64,000 nucleotides of DNA from Jaltomata sinuosa (Eukaryota > Streptophyta > Magnoliopsida > Solanales > Solanaceae). The notes beneath the pieces were generated by a model that was not told the DNA's origin, did not search any database, and worked only from the letters and a program-made list of their open reading frames with translations. The stretch covers positions 186,001-250,000 of the forward strand of contig QJPP01000857.1 in NCBI GenBank assembly GCA_003996215.1, read 5' to 3'. Made by a program: the position numbers and the translations under genes. Shown one piece after another: positions 45,080-57,170 of this stretch. Every line of letters begins with the position of its first letter. The stretch's first letter is position 1.

Positions 45080-45895
45080 AAAAGCTTGCTGACACTCCTC
45101 GGTCTAGTTGGTCGGTGCATCTTTCTTCAACAACTTGAAAATGGGTTCACAAATAACTGTTGATTGGGCTATGAACTGACTGCTATAATTTAATATTTCC
45201 AAGAATCTCATGGCTCTTTCTTGGTCTTTGGCCGAGGCAAATCATGGATTGCTTTAACTTTCAAAGGGTCGAGCTTGATGCCTCTTCTACTAGCAACAAA
45301 GCCCAATTACTTGCCAACTGGTACCTCAAAAGCATACTTGGCGGGATTTCACTTCAGATTGTATTTCCATAGTCGATCAAAGAACTTTCTTAAATGAGTC
45401 AAGTGGTCCAAACTTTCACTGGACTTGATGATCACGTCGTCTACATATACTTTGATCCCTTTGTGAATCATGTCATGGAATAAAGTTGTCATGGCTCTCA
45501 TATACGTGGCACCTGTATTCTTAAGGTCGAATGGCATTACCTAGTAATATAAATGCCCCAAGATGTAATGAAGGTTGTTTTACCTACGTCTTCTTCATCT
45601 ATTAAGATTTGGTGGTATCCATAAAAAAAATCCATGAATGATTGCATCGCATGCTTTGCGCAGTTGTTCATAAGGATATGGATGTTATACAAAGGAAAAT
45701 AATCTTTAGGACAGGATTTGTTCCAGTATCGATAATCAACGCAGATCCTGATCTTCCTGACCTTCTTTGGCACTAGGATAATGTTGCCTAACCAAGTTGG
45801 ATACTTTGTGACCTTTACCACTCCATATTGAATCTATTTGGTAACTTCTTCCTTGATTTTTAGACTCAGATGTGTCTTGAACTTTGGAGTCCTTT
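45080..45895 (-). pseudogene. Reverse transcriptase of the Ogre/Tat pol
   Basis: It reads FKTHLSLKIKEEVTK, a stop, YPTWLGNIILVPKK, IRICVDYRYWNKSCPKD, FMDFFYGYHQI, KTTFITSWG, a stop at 45540, MPFDLKNTGATYMRAM and the active-site YVDDVIIKS with YVDD at 45436-45447. The thumb segment continues as LGFVASRRGIKLDPLKVKAI with stops. The active-site Asp pair is intact but the frame is not. The upstream end is cut by the LTR at 45896. Confidence 0.9.
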
Positions 45896-46026
45896 TGTCA
45901 TGACCCAACCTGCCGCGAGTGGCACCCGCCCAACCCCCAGATGAGCGAACCAACCATCCAATTCAACACTTAACGAATCTAATAGCTCAAAACCATATTC
46001 TCTAAAATAAACTATCATCCATAGCT

Positions 46027-46039
46027 AAAAACAAACACT
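46027..46039. repeat. LINE TSD, left copy
   Basis: AAAAACAAACACT, repeated at 53283-53295 directly after the LINE poly(A). The run of A fits nicking at a TTTT/A-type site by an L1-like endonuclease. Confidence 0.88.
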
Positions 46040-46145
46040 TTTCACCTAGACATTTTTTTAGGAACTTCCCAAACCAACTACCAAAAACCCACTCACCTCT
46101 CTCATGCAATACCCTAAACCTTAGTCCTTCATAGCTCCACCTCTG

Positions 46146-48320
46146 ATGGCCGGCGCAGCCATTGGTCAGTCATCAAGGGTGGCTGGCCAGCTCCTCACAA
46201 CCTCAAAAAAGACCTCACCTAACCTATATCGTCCTAGAACCCCTTAACCCCAGCAGACTGCCAAATGAACCCAGCAAACCACATACTATTACTCACCCCT
46301 CCATATCTTTGCCTACCGATCCTATTTTGCCTAATGCTTTGCCTAACCTTCCTACTGAGTTGCCTACGGATGATCACAATATGCAAGAAGAAGGCAAGAA
46401 AGATACAAAAATAAAGTTTGTAGACCTGGTGAAACCCAACACCCTGAATTCGCTGAATACTGATTGGACTGAGCAGCGTGGAACAATCCCTATCAAAAAA
46501 CCAACTTACCACAATGGAGTGCCACGAGTGACATGGACTCAAGAAGAAGTACAACAGATGAATATTGTGGAAAACCTACAATATGCAATCATGGGGAAAT
46601 TCTCTTATGGATGGCCAGACCTTGAAGAATTGAGGATACAAATTACTAAACAATGCAAGATAAAGGGATATTGCAAGACTGGATTACTACGTAATCGACA
46701 TGTACTAATCAGACGTAGACTGATGGAAGACTTTGTCAACCTACTGACAAAGCCTGCCTACTATATTACAGCCAAGGATGGAATAGCATATCAGATGAGA
46801 CCCCTCATCTATGATGAAAATATTTTAAGGTGGAGGAGGAAACAACTCAAGTGATGGCCTGGATATCTTTCCCGGAACTACTACCCACTTTCTTTGTCAA
46901 AGAATCGATATTCTCTCTTGCTGCTGCTATTGGGAAACCTATACACTTAGATTTGGCCATAATAAAAAGATATAGACCCAATTGTGCCAGGATAAAAGTC
47001 CAAGTGGACTTAGCGGGCAATCTACTTGAGTTCATAGAATTGGAGGTGCTAAATGACAAAGGCAAAGAACCCAAGATAGGGAGAATCAAGGTGCAATATG
47101 ATCTACTACCCAAGCACTGCAAAACATGAAAACTATAAGGGCACAATGAAGAAGAATGTAGAGCACTTCACCCTGAATTGAATACGGACAAAATTCAAAT
47201 AGATACAAAGTCTGATACTGGAGAGACTAAAAGACTTAAGGAAGGATCAGAAAATAACAAAGAAGGAGAAAGAGGACCCAAATGGAACCCTACCAATAGA
47301 AGATTCAGAATACAGGATAACCCAGACAAATTCTTAAGTGACACAGCTTTCCCTCCTGATACTGATGAAATAAGGACTGACAACACTTTTGATGCTCTAG
47401 CAGGGATAGAGGAGGAAGGAGATGAAGGGGATGAACTGGGAGACCAAGATAAACTTGCAATTAACAACAAAGAGGATCTTAACAATAAGAAGAAGCCATC
47501 CACACCCAAGGGAACAGGAAAAAAAACTCTTGAGCAGCACACAGAATCACAAAAGGAAGCAGAAGATGAGACTAATAATAATAAATGATAGAACACCCAA
47601 AAGGGAGCATGTATCAGAAACAATAGCAGCAGCAGTATAATTCAGGACCACATGAGTAATACACCTCATAACACATGCACTAAAGTAATCATAAGGGAGG
47701 ATTCTAGTTACACTTCAAAGGGTCAGGATGAAATAACAGACAAAATAGATGTGCAAGGAGCACAACACAATGACAAGCACAAGCAAGGAAGTACATGAGA
47801 AGAGGATAATAGTGAGTTAATTACATATCAACATTTAGAGCAGGACCCAACAATAAACATTAAGGATTTGAGTATATGCACAAAACCATATGAACAAACA
47901 ACTATGACTCCACTGCAGATTGATATATCTGATGCAATTGATCCTGAAAGTGATAAGGTAGGAAGATATCTAGAAGAACACTCCAATATCATGCTGCAGC
48001 AATCCCCCAGTAATAATTCCATTGTTACTACAACCAGTAGCTCACCTTGTAATAATTCAATAGCAATCAGATCACTCCATGAACTTGTATCACACCAAGT
48101 GGAGACAGAAATAAAGCAAGCAAATGCTACCAGTCAAAAAGATGTAATGGAAGATAAAAAAGAAGGTGATAATCCCAAGAAGGAGGGCAGGTCTTGACAG
48201 AAGCAGGTTTTTGTCTCTAAGACAGCTCCCAAAGCTAACAAAGGCAAGAATAAGATAGAAGAAAATCCTATTAGGGTCAATCCTAAGAGGGCTGGTAAAG
48301 CAAGTGGACTATGTAGATGA
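46146..48320 (+). pseudogene. LINE ORF1 (RNA-binding protein, DUF4283-like, zinc knuckle)
   Basis: The start ATG at 46146 (MAGAAIGQSSRVAGQLL) leads into a frameshift near 46200, after which 46162-46854 gives 200 further residues. A second frameshift near 46835 leads into ITWxxFPELLPTFF-like AWISFPELLPTFFVKESIF, the DUF4283 segment of plant LINE ORF1. The CCHC knuckle is lost to two stops: HCKT-stop-KL-stop-GHNEEEC at 47115-47159, TGA at 47127 for the second Cys and TAA at 47136. An acidic low-complexity tail follows to VNPKRAGKA near 48270-48300. ORF1 would bind LINE RNA. Confidence 0.85.
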
Positions 48321-49040
48321 AAGCTCTGTTATGGAATGTGAGGTCTGTAAGGACTCAGAATTCATTCCACAGAATTCAAATGTTGCATAGGTATGACAAA
48401 TTTTCCATTATAGCTCTAATGGAACCTTTTTAGAATGCAAGAAAAATCCACAAGTACAAAAGAAGGTTGGGAATGCATTATGCAAACTACAACCTAATTG
48501 GGAAGATATGGGTGTTTATCTAGGATCATGTTCATGTAGTAGTGGTTTCAGATTCAGAACAATAACTCACACTGAAATTGCACTTTCAAGAATCAGGCCA
48601 ATCCCTACTTGTTACAATGGTATATGCTAAGTGTGATGCAGATGAGAGACTCATTTTATGGGATGACATATACAGTATCATCATGAATGTAAATACACCT
48701 TGGATGGTTGGTGGGGACTTCAATGTTATTATGAATGAGGAAGAGAAGATTGGTGGACTTCCAGTGTATCCACATGAATATGAAGACTTTGCATTTTGTA
48801 TGAACTCATGTGATCTGATTGATGTAAACTTTAAAGGCAGTCTATTTACATGGTGGAATGGAAGAGCTGACAATCCATGTATTTTTAAAAGACTAGATAG
48901 GATTATGTTTAATCAATTATTTCTTGGGATGATTAGCAAAATAGAAGTGGAACACTTGGCAAGGACTGGTTCTGACCATGCCCCATTAATGCCTACTTGT
49001 GGGACCAAAATGGGATTGTTAGGAGACTTTTTAAGCTTCT
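48317..49040 (+). pseudogene. LINE ORF2: AP-type endonuclease domain
   Basis: ATG 48317 gives MKALLWNVRSVRTQ with the conserved Asn, then IALMEPF with the metal-binding Glu, a stop at 48431 and another near 48560. From 48578 the chain is open: MVYAKCDADERLILWDDI, GGDFNVI (Asp/Asn pair), FTWWNG, FKRLDRIM and TGSDHAPL with the final Asp-His. All catalytic motifs of the APE-like endonuclease are present. A frameshift near 48995 ends the open piece. The enzyme would nick target DNA at T-rich sites. Confidence 0.9.
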
Positions 49041-50500
49041 GAAGTTTGGGACAGAAAAGGAGGACTTTCATGAGGTTATAAGGGCAAGTTGGGTGTCAAA
49101 TGAGCCTGGCCTATTTATCAACCTCAAATAGAAAATGAAAAGGACCAAACAGCTTTAACTAAATGGAGTAAGGAGACATTTGTGGATATTTTTAAATAGC
49201 TCATCATTAGAGAAGAGATTGTCAAAATAAAGGAAGAACTATTTGAAGAAAATCCATCTGTTGCAAACAGGATAATACTTCAAAAAGCACAGGTTGAACT
49301 GAAGCAATACATTCACTTTGAGGAAGAATTCTGTAGACAAAAATTTGGAATTCAATGGTTCTCAGAAGGAGAAAACAACACAAGATTCTTTCACAGTCTT
49401 GTAAATGGTAGAAGGAAAAGGTTGACAGTGAACATAATTTTGAAGGCAAATGAACAATGGGCAGAGGGAGATGAAGTGGCTACTGAGGTTGTTCTTTCTT
49501 TGAAGAACAGTTCACAGATACCAGCAGCAATATAGATATGAGGCTTCTCCAACACATCCCACAATCCATCAGCAGAGAGAGTAATGATATGATTAATGCA
49601 CCACCTACTATGGAAGAAGTAAAGAAATCTATTTCTGAACTAAGAGGTGATAGTGCTAGTGGCCCTAATGAGTTCACTGGCCACTTTTATGAAAGCTGCT
49701 CGAACATAGTGGGTGAAGATATTCTCAAGATTGTTATTTCCTTTTTTGAAGGAAATACTTTACCTAAATTTATCACCCACACAAATTTGGTTTTATTACC
49801 AAAAAAGGAGATTATACAATCCTTTTCTGATATGAGACTAATAAATTTGAGCAACTTTCTGAATACGGTTATCTCCAGAATCTTACATGACAGAATTGAA
49901 GTGTTGCTACCTTCCCTCATATCAAGAATGTACTATTGGCATAGAAAATCATATCAGACATCAGAATGAGTGGTAAGCCTGTAAATGTAGTGTTGAAGGT
50001 GGATATAGAAAAGGCTTATGACAGGGTGAACTGGAAATTCTTATTCAAAGTGCTAGAAAGGATGGGTTTTGACTCACAGGTAGTATATAAGGTATGGAGA
50101 CTTGTGTCTAACTACTGGTACTCAGTCCTGATTAATGAGCAAGCTCATGGCTTTTTCCATTCCACAAGGGGAGTAAAACAGGGAGACCCCTTATCCCCAG
50201 ACTATTTATTTTAGCTGCTGAGGTTTTATCTAGATCCTTGAACTCTTTGTTCAATAATACAGAGTTTAAGGGTTTTGGTATGCCTAAATGGAGTGATAAC
50301 ATCAACCATCTAGCCTATGCTGATGATATGATCATTTTTGTATCTGTTAATATGACCTTATTGAAATTGGTGGTTGAGGTCCTAAAACACTATGAAAAAC
50401 AATCAGGTCAACTGATTAACAAGGAAAAAGTGCCTTCCTTGTTTTCCATAAAACTTCTCATGTTCATGTAATAGAGATTGAAGAGAAGACTGGATTTACC
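49041..50500 (+). pseudogene. LINE ORF2: linker and reverse transcriptase
   Basis: The linker reads RQKFGIQWFSEGENNTRFFH at 49336-49395 and RKRLTV. The RT reads EEVKKSISELRGDSASGPNE, LVLLPKKE, DMRLINLSNF, then after a frameshift VNVVLKVDIEKAYDRVNW (first active-site Asp), STRGVKQGDPLSP and LAYADDMIIF with the YADD box near 50314-50325. Stops at about 49967, 50212 and 50469 separate pieces. The order and motifs are those of an L1-clade RT. It would prime on the nicked target and copy LINE RNA. Confidence 0.92.
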
Positions 50501-51800
50501 AAAGGTCAATTCCCCATAATGTACCTAGGGTGCCCTGTAGGCCATGCCAAGAAGAAGAAAGTTCATTTCTCAAAGCTGATAAATAAGGTGCAAAACAAAC
50601 TACAAGCATGGAAAGGGAAGATGCTATCATTTGGTGGGAAAGTTGTCTTGATTAAAAATGTGCTAAACAGCATTCTCATATACATGCTATCTGCCATTAA
50701 CCTCCCCAGATGTGTTATTCATGATCTACATAGAGTTTTTGCAAGATTCCTATGGAACTTCAAGGAGAATGGAAGAAGTAAACACTGGGTTGCTTGGCTT
50801 GACATTTGTCTGCCCAATGAAGAGGGAGGCTTAGGTTTCGGATCCTTGTTTGATGTATCTAAGGATTTTTTTGCCAAGCTATGGTGGGTTTTTAGGACTC
50901 AAAAATCCTTGTGGTCCAACTATATGTGGACAAAATACTGTAAAAAGATAGGACCACAGATGGTAGAATGGAAAGGAGGTTCCATGACATGGAAGCTAAG
51001 GCTAGAAACAAGAGATAACTTTGATCAAAAAATATGGTGGGAATCTAAATGTGAATACTCCAGTGTGTGGTATGATGACTGGAACTAATTGGGTGCTTTG
51101 TATTACTTCCTACCAGTTAACCACATAATAAACTATCAGCTAGAAGATGTCAGCCAGCTCTACCTAAATGGGGCTTGGAATGAAGGCCTAATTCAACACA
51201 CCTTCCCTGAAGAAGTAAATAATCATATACTGAACCATGTGAACTGTTTGAAGGATGAAGGAGCTTGGGATAAACCTAGGTGGATGTTAAATAAATCTGG
51301 TAAATTCTCTATAGGGTCTACTTGGGAGGAAGAGAGAAACAATGGTCAATACGAATACATGTTCAAGAAAATATGGATGAAAGGAGTGTCTTTTAAAGTC
51401 TCTTTTTTTCTATGGAGACTGTGGAAGAAAAGTATTCCAATTGGTGAAGTCCTGATCAAAAACAGAATGTGTGATAGTGTAGTATGATACTGTTGTGACC
51501 ATAGAGTGCAGGAAACTATAGAACATCTATTTATGCACTGCACCAGCTCTAAAAACATATGGCAGGAATTTACAGCTACTGCAGGGGTGGTTGGCCCTTT
51601 TATTCAAATCAAAAACACTGTCCTTAAATGGTGGGTTGCAGGGTGTTCACCAAAGCTAAAACCTAAGTTCATTTTATGGAAGATTTGGAAAAGAAGGATT
51701 GTGATAAAACATGGGGGGAACTTGTCCCAACAGAGCATGAGGATGGAGATAAATAGGAATCTAACCCTGTTAACTTGTATACTTACCCTTGGCTAACAAA
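50501..51800 (+). pseudogene. LINE ORF2: RT C-terminal and zinc-binding region
   Basis: It reads MYLGCPVGHAKKKKVHFSKL, LQAWKGKMLSFGGKVVLIKN, HWVAWLDICLPNEEGGLGF and KLWWVFRTQKSLW, a stop at 51086, then FKKIWMKGVSFKVSFFLWRL and ETIEHLFMHCTSSKNIW. The last is the zf-RVT zinc-binding region (C...HLFxHC) found after the RT in plant LINEs. A stop at 51485 removes the first Cys-containing strand from the chain. Confidence 0.88.
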
Positions 51801-51869
51801 TTTTCCAACCTATTGTCCTGAATTGGTGAGATTTCTGGAGAATTATGTACCTAGGATTGGCAGTCAGAT

Positions 51870-52307
51870 TGTATACTGGAAAATACCATGGGTTTCTTTA
51901 AATGAAATTCTAATGGTGCATCTAAAGGAAACCCAGGGCCCAGATCAGGAGTATATTGTATAAGGAATGATTCAGGCATACTAATTCATGCTGAGGTGAC
52001 AAAATTGGGAGAAGTGTCTAACCTAGAAGCTGAAGTTGATGCTCTATAGATGGGACTCGAATATTGTGTTCATCATCTGTATCTACCTGTGATCCTGGAA
52101 ACTTACTCTTTAGCATTAAAGAACATGTTGGATGAGGGTTGGGAAACACCTTGAAAGCTGGCAGTGATGATAAAGAAAATAAAGGACCTGATAAAGGAGG
52201 TGGATGGAAGGGAGGAACATGTGTACATGGAATGCAACAAGCTGGCTGATTATATTGCTAATCAAATTTTCTATTTTGCAGGTTTAAAGACTATTACATA
52301 CTCATAA
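51870..52307 (+). pseudogene. LINE ORF2: C-terminal RNase H
   Basis: Reading from about 51905 gives NSNGASKGNPGPRSGVYC, where the family has NSDGASKGNPG, so the first catalytic Asp is Asn. The Glu is present in NLEAEVDAL. The third position reads ETYSLALKN where ETDSLALKN is usual, so Asp is Tyr. CNKLADYIAN keeps the last Asp. Stops fall at 52048 and 52152. The chain ends at TAA 52305. Two lost acidic residues would abolish activity even if the frame were open. Confidence 0.82.
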
Positions 52308-53282
52308 TTAGAGGAGTTACCAAAGGAAGCAAGCACAATTTTACAGATGGACAGACAACAAGTACCAAACCTTAGAATCAAAAAATTCAGAAATGGAAAT
52401 ATTGAGAATAAGGGGAGGTGACTCAGAGATAGATACAAACAAAAGGCCAACATATCACACAAACAGCATCAAGAAGGCAAGGGGCCATAGCAACAGGCAA
52501 AACAGATCATCAATTTAAGGATAAAAGCAATTAAGTCTAGGTGCTCAGCTGACAAGATTGGCATTGACCCTCTCTCTCTTCTTCTTTGGTAGTGGTAATA
52601 CCTTCTTCTGGAGCTCACCTTATGAAGAGGAGGAGAGTTAGGTTTTTATCAAAAATCAAAGTAGGGTGAGAGCAAGAAATACATAGAAAGAAAGGTACTT
52701 ATCTTGGTCAATCTACCTAGGTCAGTAGGCGGGGAATCGAAGAAGTATTCAATTGGGTTGGTTGCACGATATTTGTGAGACTTGTAAATGCCTTGTGTGC
52801 AAACACCCAAAACTCATCCTCTGTACAGATCTGGATCCTCTGACCCGGAGTGCCCACTTTAACAACCACAACCACCGATATTCATAGTTCAGAGTAATTG
52901 GAGATTGAGATCAGAAGACCAAGGAGCTAACTCAGCTCAAACAGGGAAGATACAACACAAATGAGACAGGTATCAGTCATGGAACAACGATGGAATCTGA
53001 AGAACAATAGCAAAGAATCTTACCATCATTCGAGCTTGCAAGGCAAGAGACAGCGAGTTGACTTGAGCTGCACAAGAGCTTGAGAGACGACAAAAAGTCA
53101 CCTGAAGAATAAGCCTAGAAGGATCCTCGTCTATTTCCTAATTCTAGCTTTACTTTTAGCTTTTTCCACTTTTTGTCTTTGCTATTATTTTGTTTAGTTT
53201 TTGGGCCTGATCCATTGGGTCAGGCTTTGTTTGGACTCCTGTTGGCAATAAAATTGGGTCTTTGACCCGACCTTAAATTAAA
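52308..53282 (+). other. LINE 3' untranslated region and poly(A)
   Basis: No gene. It ends TTAAATTAAAAAAAA at 53272-53287, the poly(A) remnant, overlapping the right TSD copy (53283-53295). Confidence 0.75.
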
Positions 53283-53983
53283 AAAAACAAACACTAACAT
53301 AATTATCTGCGAAAAATTACCCCTAAAATCTGAAAGTCACCGTACCAAAACATCTACTACTGTCTAAGAAATAGGGATGCAACCCTAAAAACAAGAGAAT
53401 CTGAGTCTGAAACAATGGACTATTAATATACTAGATGAGGCCATGACAGCCGAATGAGTAGCTCACCCTTGGAATCTGAAATCGCCAGGACTACAACTGA
53501 GGTCACGTGTCAGCCCCCGAAATATGTCATGTACTCACAAAGAGAAAAGCAAGTACAAAATCAGTACATGATTATCGTGTACTGGTAGGATCATCAGCCA
53601 GCTCCAATAAATAATATATGAACAATAAACCAAGGCTGAGTAAAGTAAGGCAACCATGAATACAAGCCATCAATATAAATAGACTCTAAGTCTTTCCTCT
53701 ATCATACCAACCACATATAATAAGTTTCACAACCACTGAACAACATACAGTGACAATAAACATATATCCTTTCCACATAACCTGAACCAACCAAGGATCC
53801 CTAGGACAACACCTACGTGTTCAACATGCAATCCCAGTCTACACTAAGACCAACCCCACATTTAAATACACCCACACGGCCTCTCATGGACCATTATGCA
53901 ATAATTACATTTCAAGAATATGACCTGGTCCACTCATGGAACCATTTACAAAATGTAATCAATACAAGTAAAATCAATCCCGT

Positions 53984-54115
53984 ACCAGGCGGGGTACCCG
54001 AGCCAACCAATATAAAACTTGTACCAGGCATGGTACCTGATCCAACCAATAAGTATCTCGTACCAGGTGTGGTACCTGAGCCAACCTATATGTAACCTGT
54101 ACCAGACATGATACC
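53984..54115 (-). repeat. Four GGTACC palindromic units in the split LTR
   Basis: GTACCAGGCGGGGTACC, GTACCAGGCATGGTACC, GTACCAGGTGTGGTACC and GTACCAGACATGATACC, each followed by YGAKCCAACC, about 37-40 bases apart. The same module lies in the LTRs at 17063, 29485, 55570 and 61088. Confidence 0.88.
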
Positions 54116-55383
54116 CGAGCCAACCGAATGTCACACACAATCCAACAAGCCAATAATTAATGAACAACATCACACTTGTAAACCAATAAGCAACCATACC
54201 AAATTCATTTCACATAATTGACACAGGATAGCTAGACATTCATAATTTTATTCCTTAAGCATGCAACCACGTACAATACTAAGCAATAGTACATGAACAC
54301 ATATCGTATTAGGGAAAAACAATAACCATCACCTACCTTGAATAACTCGAAAGCTCTACCGAACTGGAGCCTTCCTATTTCCTGATGCCTTTACTCATTC
54401 TTGGTCTAAAAATGATTACAAGATATACTAAATCAGTCTACATGGCCTAATAATTACCTAAATTATACTCAAATCCTAATTCTCAGGCCAACCTATGATC
54501 ATTTTACCCCTTCTGGGCTTCCCCACCGTTAATTCGACTTAAACTACCATTTTTACGGATACATTAAGTGATTTATGGCGAACAAATCCTAACCCAACAA
54601 TAATATTCAGGACCCAAGAACTTAACACCCTAGAATCCCCTTTTTCCCCCGGATTCCACATTCTTAGGTTAACCCAAACCTTCCCCCAAACATGCAGTTA
54701 ACTATTATAGTGCGTAAGAAATATAGTACTAAGTTAGGGAAGTAAAATCCTTACCTTTGGGATGAAATTTGGTGAAAAACAGAGTTGAGATCGTCCAAAT
54801 TGCCATTGCCTTTCTCTAAAATGTTCTTGAGGAAAAACTAAATGTTTTAGGGAAGTTTTTGTATTAAAACCAAACTTATTCCGCTATAGCAGTCCGTACA
54901 CCGTTATAGTGGTGCCACTGTAGCGGAACCAACCGCTATGGCAATGCTGATTGTCGTTGACTTTTGCTATAGCGGGAATTTCTCTGCTATAGCGGAAGCC
55001 GCTGTAGCTCAATGTCAACCGCTATAGAGGTTGGCATGGGACAGAACCTCAGAAAATCCCCCAAAATTGCCCATTTTCAAAACACCTTAAATCCTGATGT
55101 TCTAGAACAACTCCTTCACGTCAACCTTAATACCGGGAGTTTTACTTCCCCAAATTCATTTCTGAAAAGTCCCTCGGACTCTTTAACACCTTAGCTAATG
55201 GAAAAACTATCTCATCATAAGATACATTACCCAATACTCACCCAGATTTCCCTACACCATACCTCTCTCAGAAACCGTCCGAGACTAGCCTAACCCAAAA
55301 ATTCCAACTCCCAAACCCAAATGTTTTCTAACACAAAACTTGGCAAGAAAGGTTTACCTATAACAATGTATCTGGTCATTACA

Positions 55384-55569
55384 CTTTGGCTTTACTGGAC
55401 TAAATCCTAGATTGATGGGCAACTTGTGAGATATAATATCCCTACTCAAACCTGGCATGTTACTGTAAGATCAGGCGAACATGTCGATGTACTTTTTCAG
55501 TAATCTGATGAACTCTTGCTTCAATGATTCTGATATGTGCAGGCTGATCCTGGTTTCTTTGACCTTTTT
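55384..55569 (-). pseudogene. Pre-RT piece of the Ogre/Tat pol
   Basis: On the minus strand it reads SLHISESLKQEFIRLLKKYI + DMFA, a stop where relatives have Trp, then MPGLSRDIISHKLPINLGFS + PVKPK. This is the segment just before the RT in Tat elements (SYxDMPGLDxDIVxHxLP). It joins in sense and spacing to 45895, across the inserted LTR. Confidence 0.85.
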
Positions 55570-56627
55570 TGCCACGACCCAACTACCGGGCCATGCGGGC
55601 ACCTATTCTAATCCACCTAAATAGGAGAATCCTTACCACCCTAACCAACAGGTAAAGCGGAAAAAGAAATAAATCATGAAATAAAACCCTTTTTATACAT
55701 GGAACTTCCTTTACAAAATTTCAAGAAATAACGACTTACAAAACATGCGGAAAATCATTTACAATATGAGACAGCCTTCCCTAGAACCTAGTCTAATCCG
55801 GTACAAGAACTTCTACAAGATGAGCTTATAACATAAGATGGACACAACTCCTACCATAGAAGGAAGTAGGAGCTGCTGGAAGATCACCGCAATCCTAAAC
55901 CTGTGAAACATCACCAACCCTGCAACCAGACTATACCTAAAAAGGTATAGCAAGAGTAGAATCAGTGCAAACACAAGTACTGGTAGGCATCATCGGCTGA
56001 CCCGAATTCACTCCTACCATCATATAAAAATCTAGATAAAATGCACAAGGTAAATAGTTCACCCCTTTCAACATCACTTTTATCAATCCCCCTTTTTGGA
56101 ACCGACCATCCTAACCTTTAGACTTACCAAGTCACCTAGACTTAGACTTCCCAAGTCACCTCCTTGACTAGATATTCAGACTTAACCCAACTAACTGCCA
56201 AACCAAACCATTTATACCCGTAGTATTACTTACCAGTGTTCGAACCCTTCATGGACCCCTAGGACAACCTTCCACCCTGGTTACAACAACCAACAACTAC
56301 AACCCCAGACTTCCAGTCTTACTCCCAATTTACAAATCATATGGAATTCACCTAGCAACCATTGACACATTCAATGACAACAACAAAGTTATATCTAAAT
56401 TGCTTTCTAATCCTCAAACCCGGACCCTCCAAAGATCCTCTAACAACACCTAAGTGTTCAACAGGCTACCCGGTCTATGCCAAGACCCACCCTTAGCTTA
56501 TTAACCACAAATAATTTCTGACCACCATTAGTACACTTAATGACAATGATTGTTAACTTATAACCTCTTTTACATAGTCCGGACCCACCCGTATCCCCCT
56601 ACCACATCTAGGTGTTAACATGGAAAA

Positions 56628-57050
56628 CCTGGTCTACACCAAGACCCAACTCACAATATGATATACCAACCCGTCCTACAACAAAACTAAACACACAATA
56701 TAATATAACAACCCGGCCTACACCAAGACCAAACTTAAAATATAATATTACAACCCGGCCTACACAAAGACCCAACTCACAATATAATATAACAACCTGG
56801 CCTACACCAAGACCAAACTTATAATATAATATAACAACCCGGCCTATACCAAGACCAAACTCACAATATAATATAACAACCCGGCCTACATCAAGACCAA
56901 ATAATGATCAATATAATAACCCGGTCTACACCAAGACCAACTAATAACCAACATAATATCCTGGACTACACCAATACCAACCGACAACATAATTTAACAA
57001 CCCGGCCTACACCAAGACCAAACTCACAATATCATATAACAACCCGGCCT
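56628..57050 (-). repeat. 42-bp minisatellite, about 11 units
   Basis: CCCGGCCTACACCAAGACCA + AACTCACAATATAATATAAC + AA. Unit starts are at 56628, 56670, 56712, 56754, 56796, 56838, 56880, then 40-bp steps to 56920 and 56960, and 57001. Matches the array in the other LTR unit for unit. Confidence 0.95.
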
Positions 57051-57170
57051 TTCACGAACCATAAGAAATTATCACATTTAAATAAAATAGCCTTGTCCAC
57101 TCACGGAACCAATAACAGTTAATGCAATACAATAATATCCATGCAATAATGCAGTAAAATAAACTCGTAC

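Larger units (their letters stand above)
46040..53282 (+). mobile_element. L1-type LINE, nearly full length, inactive
   Basis: 7.2 kb in plus orientation. A short leader precedes ORF1 (46146-48320), followed by ORF2 with endonuclease, RT, a zinc-binding region and RNase H (48317-52307), a ~950-bp 3' UTR and a short poly(A) ending about 53287. A 13-bp target-site duplication flanks it. A C-terminal RNase H is known in many plant L1 elements. Both ORFs are broken by stops and frameshifts. It is inserted in the LTR spanning 45896-55383. Confidence 0.92.
45896..55383 (-). repeat. LTR (~2.2 kb without insertion), probably solo, in the Ogre pol
   Basis: The pieces are 45896-46039 and 53296-55383. 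On the minus strand it runs TGTAATGACCAGATAC to GGGTCATGACA. CTTT flanks both ends (45892-45895 and 55384-55387), at least a 4-bp duplication. The Ogre RT chain continues across it (FSPVKPK upstream, TPKFKTHLSL downstream), which fixes it as an insertion. It carries four GGTACC palindromic units (53984-54115) and CTATAGCGG motifs (54880-55030). Its TGTAAYRACC start relates it to 55570-58686. Confidence 0.85.
41348..55569 (-). mobile_element. Ogre/Tat-lineage Gypsy element, split and truncated
   Basis: On the minus strand the element runs 55569-55384, is interrupted by an LTR (45896-55383), and continues 45895-41348. It gives the pre-RT linker, RT, RNase H, a second RNase H and the start of integrase, then a long non-coding 3' part with three tandem-repeat families. 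The second RNase H-like domain between RH and IN is the hallmark of the Tat/Ogre lineage. The integrase breaks off at 43554. gag and protease would lie beyond 55569 but another element begins there. The 72-bp repeat also occurs at 23053-23358, so the 3' part may originally have extended that far. Confidence 0.82.

Noticed and set aside
46234..46554. 106-residue minus-strand open frame
   Set aside because: Antisense shadow of LINE ORF1, without a recognisable domain.
47195..47623. 142-residue open frame on the minus strand
   Set aside because: Antisense of the acidic, low-complexity tail of LINE ORF1. The Ser/Leu-rich composition is what the reverse of GAA/GAT-rich codons gives.
56612..57122. 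Open frames with TTRPTPRPNSQYNI repeats (also 62133-62345)
   Set aside because: They come from the 42-bp minisatellite (14 codons per unit) inside LTRs. The same frame is broken where the array decays, and no start context or domain is present.
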